Assembly (NCBI GenBank): GCA_947626245.1
Contig: CANQRK010000004.1
Span: forward strand, 1 to 40,967
Length of the DNA stretch: 40,967 nucleotides
Source of the DNA: an uncultured Paenalcaligenes sp.
GTDB taxonomy: Bacteria > Pseudomonadota > Gammaproteobacteria > Burkholderiales > Burkholderiaceae_B
Direction of reading: 5' to 3'
A program made the position numbers and the translations under genes. Below, piece after piece: positions 10,629-18,174 of this stretch. The notes below the pieces were generated by a model that ran no database searches, was not told the origin of the DNA, and saw only the letters and a program-made list of their open reading frames with translations. The stretch's first letter is position 1. Each line of letters begins with the position of its first letter.

Positions 10629-11825
10629 TTATCCGTTATCAGCTGAAGAGGTGGCTGCAGGCGCATCGGGAGAAGTGCCTGCATTCCATGGCAAGGCTTG
10701 CACAGGAGCACCAGGACGAATTTTTTGGAAACCCGCCACAATGACGGTAGCGCCAGGCTCTAAACCCTCGTTGACGATAACGCGGCCATCGACTTGGTTA
10801 CCCAATTTCACAGACACCGTTTTTGCTACATCGTTGTCAACCACCATCAGCGAAGCAGCACCACTGGTGGAGTACTGTATTGCTTGAGCTGGCACTAACA
10901 GTGCATTTTCTTTAATGGCTTGCTCTAGACGGACCCGAACAAACATACCGGGCAAGAGCTCTTGGTTAGGATTGGGGAACAAGGCACGCATATTGAGCTG
11001 CCCAGTTAGAGGATCAACCGCAATGCCAGAGAATAACAATTTACCCTGCTCGGCATACGCGCTGCGATCATCATAAATAGCCGTCACAGGAGCCTGACCC
11101 TTTGCATCGGCTTTTAAGGTACCGTCTTCGACGGCCTTACGCAAAGCCATGACTTCGCTAACGGGGCGGGTAATATCTACGTATAACTCATCTATGCGTT
11201 GAATAGTGGCCAAATGCGTCGCCTGAGTCGCACTGACCAACGCACCCGTGGTCACTTCAGCACGACCAATACGACCCGAAATAGGTGCTGTTACCTTGGT
11301 GTAGCTTAAATTGATATTGGCAGCGTCTAGGTTAGCTTTCGCAAGTTCTACGTTGGCTTGAGCTTGTTGGTACTGCGCCATGGCATTGTCGTATTCTTGG
11401 CGACTGACCGCATTTTCCTTAATCAGCTTGCTATAGCGATCGGCTAATGAATTCGCACTTTTTGCTGCCGCTTGTGCATTTTTCAATTGGGCCGCCGCTT
11501 GGTTGCGGGCTGCAATATAGGGAGCAGGATCAATAGTGAACAACAAATCACCTGCTTTGACCTCGGCACCTTGTTCAAAATTAATGGCTTCAACGACCCC
11601 GTTGACTCGTGCTCTGACCTGGGCCTCTTCGATCGCATCAACACGGCCAGGTAACTCGACAAACAAGGGAGTGACCTCAGGCTGCACTTGCACCACATTC
11701 ACAGGTACTTTCATGCCCGCCATGTCTTGCTGCTGAGGCTTATCCCCACACGCGGCCAAAACTAGCGTGGCCGAAATCAGAACAACGCGTAGCGGACGCC
11801 ACGCCATATGGCGAACAGTAGACAT
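10629..11825 (-). CDS. RND efflux periplasmic adaptor (MFP), AcrA/MexA-like
   Basis: Lipobox LVLAACGDK; ELPGRVDAIEEAQVRARVNGVVEAINFEQGAEVKAGDLLFTIDPAPY. Confidence 0.95.
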   Translation of the reverse strand: MSTVRHMAWRPLRVVLISATLVLAACGDKPQQQDMAGMKVPVNVVQVQPEVTPLFVELPGRVDAIEEAQVRARVNGVVEAINFEQGAEVKAGDLLFTIDPAPYIAARNQAAAQLKNAQAAAKSANSLADRYSKLIKENAVSRQEYDNAMAQYQQAQANVELAKANLDAANINLSYTKVTAPISGRIGRAEVTTGALVSATQATHLATIQRIDELYVDITRPVSEVMALRKAVEDGTLKADAKGQAPVTAIYDDRSAYAEQGKLLFSGIAVDPLTGQLNMRALFPNPNQELLPGMFVRVRLEQAIKENALLVPAQAIQYSTSGAASLMVVDNDVAKTVSVKLGNQVDGRVIVNEGLEPGATVIVAGFQKIRPGAPVQALPWNAGTSPDAPAATSSADNG

Positions 11826-11919
11826 GGATTAACTCCTGAGGTTTAGGTAAAAACATAGATTGATAATGTAAACGCATACCCAAACTGATTAATTAGTGAA
11901 AATGAAAATACAAAAACAT

Positions 11920-11942
11920 ATCGGCGCCCTAAAGGCGCCGAT
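11920..11942 (-). terminator. Rho-independent terminator of ABC transporter operon
   Basis: atcggcgcc-ctaaa-ggcgccgat, 9-bp perfect GC-rich stem; on the minus strand followed by atgtttttgtatttt. Confidence 0.8.
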
Positions 11943-11959
11943 GCGAGTCGTCGAAGCAA

Positions 11960-12754
11960 TTAGCCAAGCAATAAGGCATCGTCGGTAATGGCTTCCCCTC
12001 TGACTTTTTCAAACATAGCCAGTAAGTCTGGGACCTGCATCCCTTTGCGCTCGGGGCCACTTACATCGAGAACCACCTGACCTTGATGTAGCATAACAGT
12101 ACGATCACCTATATCTAAGGCTTGTTTCATGCTGTGCGTTACCATCATTGTTGTCAGTTTACCTTCGCTTACAATGCGCTCGGTCAGCTCTAGAACAAAA
12201 TCAGCAGTACGAGGGTCTAGGGCAGCGGTGTGTTCGTCTAATAACAAAATACGCGACGGTCGCATAGATGCCATTAACAAACTAACGGCCTGACGCTGCC
12301 CTCCTGATAATAACCCAATTCTGTCTGTTAAACGATTTTCTAAGCCCAAGCCCAGTATTTCTAATCGGCTACGAAACTCATCACGCATAGATAGTTTGAC
12401 TGCACCACTGAGCCTACGTTTAAGGCCTCGGCTGGTAGCCAACGCCATGTTTTCCTCGATGGTTAGGTCCTCGCAAGTCCCTGCCATCGGATCTTGGAAA
12501 ACACGAGCCACATACTGCGCTCGATCCCACACAGGCGTAGTCGTAACGTCTATATTATCAATGAAAATCTTACCCGAATCCACCTCTTGGTCACCGGATA
12601 CCGCATTCAAAAATGTGGATTTTCCAGCGCCATTCGACCCAATTACGGTGACAAACTGACCACTAGGAATATCTAGGCTCATACCACGCAACGCTTTGGT
12701 CTCGATCGGGGTGCCTGGATTAAATGTTAGTTTTAAATTTTGTGCACTTAACAT
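11960..12754 (-). CDS. ABC transporter ATP-binding protein
   Basis: Walker A GSNGAGKST; signature LSGGQRQAVSLLMA; Walker B ILLLDEHTAALDP. Confidence 0.95.
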   Translation of the reverse strand: MLSAQNLKLTFNPGTPIETKALRGMSLDIPSGQFVTVIGSNGAGKSTFLNAVSGDQEVDSGKIFIDNIDVTTTPVWDRAQYVARVFQDPMAGTCEDLTIEENMALATSRGLKRRLSGAVKLSMRDEFRSRLEILGLGLENRLTDRIGLLSGGQRQAVSLLMASMRPSRILLLDEHTAALDPRTADFVLELTERIVSEGKLTTMMVTHSMKQALDIGDRTVMLHQGQVVLDVSGPERKGMQVPDLLAMFEKVRGEAITDDALLLG

Positions 12755-12759
12755 AATCG

Positions 12760-13650
12760 TTAGCCTTTTTTAGGGGAACGTAAACGCTTTTTAAGCAATG
12801 GAATCACCAATGCAATGGTAACCAAGACCGCAGTGACTAAATTCAAGTCCTGAGCTTTAAGGCCAATAAAGTCTGCATTGAGCGCCAGTGCAATAAAGAA
12901 ACGATACAGTACCGCACCAATAATAACGGCTAAAGTCGCATAGACCAAACGGCGTGAAGGCAAAATGCTTTCGCCAATGATGACTGCGGCCAAACCAATC
13001 ACAATCGTCCCAATACCCATAGAGATATCGGCACCGCCTTGAGACTGAGCAAATAACGCGCCAGCCAATGCCACCAAACCGTTAGAAATGGCCATCCCTA
13101 ATAAGATCATGCTGCCAGTCGCAACACCCTGCGAGCGAGCCATCCGAGCATTAGAACCGGTTGCACGCATAGCCAAGCCTTTTTGAGTGGCAAAAAACCA
13201 ATCCAGACCAAACTTAGCAATAATCACGACGATCAACAAAATCAACGGACGTGAAATATAGTCGCTGATCATGCTGGGGTGCAAAATACTAAAAACGGTA
13301 GGCTCTGTGATCAGCGGAATATTGGGTTTACCCATAATACGTAGATTAATGGAGTACAAGGCAATCATCATTAAGATACTTGCCAACAAATCCATAATTT
13401 TCAGACGTACATTAAGCCAGCCCGTGACGATACCAGCACACGCACCAATTAACGTGGCAATAAGAGTTGAAGTAAAAGGGTCATAGCCCATTGATATCAA
13501 CGTAGCCGCCACCGCCCCACCCAACGGGAAACTACCATCTACCGTTAAGTCAGGAAAACGGAGAATACGAAATGAAATGAATACACCCAACGCAACCAAC
13601 CCGAAAATCAGGCCGATCTCGAGTGCACCCCACATAGAATAAATAGACAT
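12760..13650 (-). CDS. ABC transporter permease (branched-chain/sugar-type fold, partner of PF04392-type SBP)
   Basis: Multi-TM; FRILRFPDLTVDGSFPLGGAVAA; directly between SBP and ATPase genes. Confidence 0.9.
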   Translation of the reverse strand: MSIYSMWGALEIGLIFGLVALGVFISFRILRFPDLTVDGSFPLGGAVAATLISMGYDPFTSTLIATLIGACAGIVTGWLNVRLKIMDLLASILMMIALYSINLRIMGKPNIPLITEPTVFSILHPSMISDYISRPLILLIVVIIAKFGLDWFFATQKGLAMRATGSNARMARSQGVATGSMILLGMAISNGLVALAGALFAQSQGGADISMGIGTIVIGLAAVIIGESILPSRRLVYATLAVIIGAVLYRFFIALALNADFIGLKAQDLNLVTAVLVTIALVIPLLKKRLRSPKKG

Positions 13651-13671
13651 TTTGTGTCAGCTCATAAATAA

Positions 13672-13703
13672 AACAGGCGTACCCTGATTGAGGGCCGCCT
13701 GTT
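13672..13703 (-). terminator. Intra-operonic hairpin (attenuator/3' stabiliser) between SBP and permease genes
   Basis: aacaggcg...cgcctgtt with nested ccct/aggg; on the minus strand followed by ttatttat. Confidence 0.6.
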
Positions 13704-13720
13704 AGAAAAACCAGTGAGAT

Positions 13721-14689
13721 TTACTCGATTACTTTAGTAGCAGACTGAATGAACTCTTCGTCTAAGCTAACACCCTGTTTAGCTGCTGCACCGGGGTTCA
13801 CAAACAGCTCTAGCTTTTCGCTGAACTCGGAAGGTAATTCGCCAGGTTTTTCACCCTTAAGAATACGCACAACCATTTCACCTGTTTGTACACCCACATC
13901 GTAGTAATTGATACCCAAAGCAGCAATAGCACCGCGGCCTACGCTATCGGTATCGGAGGCCACAATAGGGATTTTAGAGTCGTTACCGACCTTGACCAAA
14001 GCCTCGAAAGCAGACACTACGTTATTGTCAGTATTGGTATAAATGATATCGACCTTGCCTACCAAACTACGCGCTGCAGCCCCTACGTCTACCGTACGAG
14101 CTGCCGTGGCCTCTAGCAGGTTCATGTCATTTGCCGCCAAGAGCTCGCGCAAACGCTCTACCACCACCACCGAGTTGGCTTCGCCCGGGTTATAAACCAT
14201 ACCTACGGTTTTGGCATCGGGCACAATGGTTTTAATCAGCTCTAGTTGTTTTTCCAACGCCAACATATCGGAAACACCGCTTACGTTAGTATTAGACGGG
14301 TCCCAAGAAGGAACAAGCTGAGCAGCCACTGGATCGGTAACAGCCGCATACACCACAGGAATGTCTTTAGTGGCCGCCACAATAGCCTGAGCAGATGGGG
14401 TAGAAATACCCACAATCACATCTGACTTATCGCCTACGTATTTACGAGCAATTTGAGCCGCTGTAGCCGTATTGCCCTGTGCCGTTTGAAACTGCCATTT
14501 CAGTCCGTTGGCTTCGGTGTAACCCGCATCAGTAAGCGCTTGTTTAATCCCATCACGAACAGAATCTAAAGCAGGATGCTCAACAATAGAAGACACTGAA
14601 ACCAGTTGTGCAAACGCAGCTGTCGAAGCTAGCAAACTGGCACTAAGGGCCAAGCCCACTAAGGATTTAAGTGTTTTATTACGTTTCAT
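13721..14689 (-). CDS. ABC transporter substrate-binding protein (PF04392 / TrpX-like family)
   Basis: Signal peptide MKRNKTLKSLVGLALSASLLASTAAFA; VSSIVEHPALDSVRDGIKQALTDAGY, VVYAAVTDPVAAQLV; SD aggag before ATG at 14689. Confidence 0.9.
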   Translation of the reverse strand: MKRNKTLKSLVGLALSASLLASTAAFAQLVSVSSIVEHPALDSVRDGIKQALTDAGYTEANGLKWQFQTAQGNTATAAQIARKYVGDKSDVIVGISTPSAQAIVAATKDIPVVYAAVTDPVAAQLVPSWDPSNTNVSGVSDMLALEKQLELIKTIVPDAKTVGMVYNPGEANSVVVVERLRELLAANDMNLLEATAARTVDVGAAARSLVGKVDIIYTNTDNNVVSAFEALVKVGNDSKIPIVASDTDSVGRGAIAALGINYYDVGVQTGEMVVRILKGEKPGELPSEFSEKLELFVNPGAAAKQGVSLDEEFIQSATKVIE

Positions 14690-14768
14690 AGTGAAGCTCC
14701 TAAACATTATTTGGGATGCATAAATGCAATTGCGCTCAAGTCTACTTGTTTTTAGGTGACCTGACCGC

Positions 14769-14866
14769 AGGTGATAACCCTGTTGTACTTAACATAAGCC
14801 CCTAGCTTTTTGACATGCTTTGACACACTCTGAAGCCTTGCTTACAAGTACATTAAATTATCACCT
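14769..14866 (-). ncRNA. Candidate structured leader RNA upstream of ABC transporter operon
   Basis: Nested complementary arms AGGTGATAA/TTATCACCT (9 bp), TGTACTT/AAGTACA (7 bp), ATAAGC/GCTTAC and AGCTT/AAGCC; the two non-Watson-Crick positions become G-U pairs only in the minus-strand RNA. Confidence 0.45.
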
Positions 14867-14871
14867 AATTT

Positions 14872-15621
14872 TCATGGTTGAGCAGCTAAAATTGCTTTTG
14901 CCCATTGGCGTGCTGGAATTTTATAGTTAGCTTGGACCTGTTCTGCTCGTTCTAAAAGCAAAGCTGGTGTAGTCCGCGCTAAATAATCCCCCTTAAAGGC
15001 CAAGGCGACAATATTACCCTCATCAATTTCAGGTAACAACAGCACCTGTCCATTAAATGCAGACATAATGTGATCTAAGTTCTCATCGTAGCTTTGGTGT
15101 GCCCCAAATAAATTCACACTCATAATGCCCTGCTTAGCCAATACCTGATAACAATTTTGATAAAAGGCTAACGAAGAACACACTGGCCCTTGGGCATACG
15201 CATCATATAAATCCACCATCAACGCCTTGTAACGCAGCTGATGCTCGGGGTCTTGCACCCAAGCGCTGGCATCTTGATGATAAATGGTCGAGCGCGTGTG
15301 ATTGGGCAATCTAAAAAAGCTTTCACACATGGCCGTCACCCGCGGATTAAGCTCTACGGTATGTAATCGGCTGTCCGTATATTTCATGCTGTAGCGTAAT
15401 AAAGCGGCGGCCCCTAGCCCTAATATGGCCAAATCATGCTCTGAGCTTGGCTCATCAAACAGCAACCACCCCATCATCTGCTGAGTGTAAGTCAACACCA
15501 GCTCATGAGGCCGACTCATGCGCATAGCACCCTGAATCCATTCTGTACCAAAGTGCAAATAACGCACACCTTCTTCTTCAGATAAGGTGATGTCGTTTTC
15601 ATCTATTGAGGTATCTTGCAT
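14872..15621 (-). CDS. Spermidine synthase-like (SpeE-fold) protein of uncertain activity
   Basis: LAILGLGAAALLRYSMKY...LHTVELNPRVTAMCESFFRL...DASAWV...YKALMVDLYDAYAQGP. Confidence 0.75.
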   Translation of the reverse strand: MQDTSIDENDITLSEEEGVRYLHFGTEWIQGAMRMSRPHELVLTYTQQMMGWLLFDEPSSEHDLAILGLGAAALLRYSMKYTDSRLHTVELNPRVTAMCESFFRLPNHTRSTIYHQDASAWVQDPEHQLRYKALMVDLYDAYAQGPVCSSLAFYQNCYQVLAKQGIMSVNLFGAHQSYDENLDHIMSAFNGQVLLLPEIDEGNIVALAFKGDYLARTTPALLLERAEQVQANYKIPARQWAKAILAAQP

Positions 15622-15683
15622 AGGCCAAGATGACTCCTTTCATTATAATAAGAACACGTTATTGTACCGGGCATACAAAACAA

Positions 15684-15711
15684 AACGCGCAAGCCAATTA
15701 GCCTGCGCGTT
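15684..15711 (-). terminator. Terminator of the 49-aa ORF
   Basis: aacgcgca-agccaattagcc-tgcgcgtt; on the minus strand followed by ttgttttg. Confidence 0.7.
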
Positions 15712-15732
15712 CGGTGGGTAGCAATAAGACGA

Positions 15733-15882
15733 TTAGCTTTTTGCTTTTTCCTTGGTTTCTTGCTCTTGTTCATCAAGCTCGACACGTTCCTCGCTTCGAG
15801 GAGCGCGTGCATCGGGTGCAACCCAGTTCAAGGGTTCAATTTCCAGTTGTTGGCGACGACGTGTGGGTCGTTGAGTAGCCAT
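15733..15882 (-). CDS. Small hypothetical protein, 49 aa (not in ORF track)
   Basis: ATG...TAA translating to MATQRPTRRRQQLEIEPLNWVAPDARAPRSEERVELDEQEQETKEKAKS; SD aggaggtg 4-5 nt before ATG; own promoter and terminator. Confidence 0.75.
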   Translation of the reverse strand: MATQRPTRRRQQLEIEPLNWVAPDARAPRSEERVELDEQEQETKEKAKS

Positions 15883-15906
15883 AAAACACCTCCTGCTAAA
15901 TTAAAA

Positions 15907-15928
15907 AGGGGTAAGCCCTTTTACCCCT
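15907..15928 (-). other. 5' UTR hairpin with following U-run (terminator-like) before the 49-aa ORF
   Basis: aggggtaa-gccctt-ttacccct; on the minus strand followed by ttttaattt. Confidence 0.6.
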
Positions 15929-15938
15929 AACACGAATC

Positions 15939-15947
15939 ATTATAGCA
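15939..15947 (-). promoter_or_regulatory. Extended -10 promoter (TGCTATAAT) for the 49-aa ORF
   Basis: Plus-strand attatagca = minus-strand TGCTATAAT, perfect -10 with TGn extension, about 57 nt upstream of the ATG. Confidence 0.6.
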
Positions 15948-16104
15948 GAAATTAATAAAAAAATATAATCAATACAAGGGTTTATATAAAAATTATCAAT
16001 GACCACTAGGCGTCGCACCGTACAGAAAGGCAACGAGTTTGGCTTTTCAGGTATGATCTAAGCGCTATTTTTAAAACGTGAATTAACTTAATAAGGCCAT
16101 AGTA

Positions 16105-16884
16105 GTGAAATTTGCAACGTGGAACGTTAACTCTTTGCGGGTACGCTTACCCCAAGTCATCGACTGGCTTCAAACGAACCCCGTCGATGTATTATGCTTA
16201 CAAGAGCTCAAGCTCACCCAGGATAAATTTCCCCTTGAAGCCTTCACTGAAATAGGCTATCAGGCCCAATGGGCTGGCCAACCGACCTATAATGGTGTGG
16301 CGCTCATTAGCAAAACCGAAGGCACCGACCTACAACGCAATATTCCTAGCTTTGAAGATCACCAACAACGCCTGATCGCTGCCACCTATCCTAGTGCCGC
16401 CGGCCCTATCCGCGTTATTAGCGCCTACTGCCCCAACGGTCAGGACCTAGAAAGTGATAAATACCAATACAAACTGAATTGGTTTGCTGCGCTACACGAT
16501 TGGTTGCAAGATCAACTTCAACAGTATCCCCTACTGGCCATCTTAGGGGACTATAATGTGGCCCCAGCAGACCTAGATGTGCACGATCCCAAAAAGTGGG
16601 AAGGAAAAGTCCATGTATCTGCAGCTGAACGCGCTGCTTGGCAAAAACTCATTGACTTAGGTCTACACGATGCCTATCGGCTATTTGACCAAGAGTCACC
16701 TGGTTTTTCATGGTGGGATTACCGCCGAGGTGCGTTCAGACGTGATGCCGGCCTGCGTATTGACCATGCCTTGATTTCTGATGCGCTTAAAATGCATTGC
16801 GAAGCCTGCGTTGTCGACAAAGAACCGCGCTCTAATGAACAACCCTCGGACCACACTCCAGTGATCGTGCAGTTTAATATATAA
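16105..16884 (+). CDS. xthA: Exodeoxyribonuclease III
   Basis: MKFATWNVNSLRVRLPQV (GTG start), LCLQELK, GDYNVAP, DAGLRIDHALIS, SDHTPV. Confidence 0.93.
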   Translation: MKFATWNVNSLRVRLPQVIDWLQTNPVDVLCLQELKLTQDKFPLEAFTEIGYQAQWAGQPTYNGVALISKTEGTDLQRNIPSFEDHQQRLIAATYPSAAGPIRVISAYCPNGQDLESDKYQYKLNWFAALHDWLQDQLQQYPLLAILGDYNVAPADLDVHDPKKWEGKVHVSAAERAAWQKLIDLGLHDAYRLFDQESPGFSWWDYRRGAFRRDAGLRIDHALISDALKMHCEACVVDKEPRSNEQPSDHTPVIVQFNI

Positions 16885-16916
16885 CCTCTTAACGAAGCTC
16901 CTTATACGGAGGCCTT

Positions 16917-17249
16917 ATGAGCCCAACCAACCACCTTATCGCCACTTTTGAAGAGGGCGCTGTGCTAAGCCTTAACCTAGATAACTGCCCTGTACACGCT
17001 TATGTGGTTATCAGCGAGCCTAATATTGATTTGGTTGCCGATATTGTCCCCAAAGAACGCTTTGAGGCCGACGGTGACATTCATGTTATGGCCGTAGGCC
17101 AACCCGAAGACGCCGCGGCCATGATTGAAGACGTCAGCCAAAACCTGAATCCTCATGACACCATTGTATTTTTGTGCATAGACAAAGCCACTAAAGACGA
17201 AGTGCTCGCACAATTTGGCATCACTCCTGGGCAGACCCAACATCACTAG
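16917..17249 (+). CDS. Hypothetical protein, 110 aa
   Basis: Complete ORF with upstream gga-rich SD (acggaggcctt ATG), collinear between xthA and gmk; no family recognised. Confidence 0.75.
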   Translation: MSPTNHLIATFEEGAVLSLNLDNCPVHAYVVISEPNIDLVADIVPKERFEADGDIHVMAVGQPEDAAAMIEDVSQNLNPHDTIVFLCIDKATKDEVLAQFGITPGQTQHH

Positions 17250-17258
17250 AGACCCCCT

Positions 17259-17906
17259 ATGTCCACCACTCCTACTGGTCACATTTTTTTAGTAGCAGCC
17301 CCCAGTGGCGCCGGTAAATCTAGCTTGGTTAATGCGCTTTTAGCTCATGACCCTAGCATTATGCTGTCTATTTCTTGTACCACCCGACCTATGCGTCCGG
17401 GCGAAGAAAATGGCAAACACTATCATTTTATTAGCGTAGACGACTACAAAAGCCTACGCGATAGCAACAACCTGCTAGAGTCAGCCGAGGTACACGGCAA
17501 TTTTTATGGCACACCGGCTCAGCCCGTGCAACAGGCTTTGCAACAAGGTCGTGATGTGCTGTTAGAAATTGACTGGCAAGGCGCACGTCAAGTGCGTCAG
17601 CATTTCCCTCAAGCAATTGGAATTTTCATCTTGCCGCCTTCTATTCCCGCCCTAGAAGAGCGTTTACGCAAACGTGGCCAAGACGACGATAGCGTTATCG
17701 CACGGCGCCTATTGGCCGCCGGAGGCGAAATGGCTCATGTAGGTGAATTCCAATATGCTATTATCAATGATGACTTTCAAGTGGCCCTAAATCAGCTGCA
17801 GTCCATTGTTCAATCCAGTCGCTTACGCACTCCTGCCCAAGCCCAACGTCATGCCGATTTATTTAATCAACTTGGCATTAGCGCTACGGCCTCTGCACCC
17901 TTATAA
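17259..17906 (+). CDS. gmk: Guanylate kinase
   Basis: [50 protein letters not shown]. Confidence 0.97.
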   Translation: MSTTPTGHIFLVAAPSGAGKSSLVNALLAHDPSIMLSISCTTRPMRPGEENGKHYHFISVDDYKSLRDSNNLLESAEVHGNFYGTPAQPVQQALQQGRDVLLEIDWQGARQVRQHFPQAIGIFILPPSIPALEERLRKRGQDDDSVIARRLLAAGGEMAHVGEFQYAIINDDFQVALNQLQSIVQSSRLRTPAQAQRHADLFNQLGISATASAPL

Positions 17907-17953
17907 TATCCGTTATATAATTGTTTTATTTACTTACATACAGGTAGACACTT

Positions 17954-18157
17954 ATGGCTCGTATCACGGTCGAAGACTGCTTACACCAAATTCCAAATCG
18001 CTTCAACCTTACATTGGTTGCCGCCTATCGTGCACGCGAATTAGCTCAAGGTCATGAGCCTCGCCTCGAAACAAAAAACAAACCCACTGTTACCTCCTTA
18101 CGTGAGATTGCAGCGGGCGCCACTGGCGTGGAAATGCTACGTAAAGTACCCACCTAA
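17954..18157 (+). CDS. rpoZ: RNA polymerase omega subunit
   Basis: [33 protein letters not shown]; between gmk and rel. Confidence 0.96.
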   Translation: MARITVEDCLHQIPNRFNLTLVAAYRARELAQGHEPRLETKNKPTVTSLREIAAGATGVEMLRKVPT

Positions 18158-18174
18158 CTTTCAGAGGATCAGCA

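Noticed and set aside
15603-15821. 72-aa minus-strand ORF
   Set aside because: Out of frame with the 49-aa ORF, starts inside it and runs through its terminator; the 49-aa ORF has the SD and promoter
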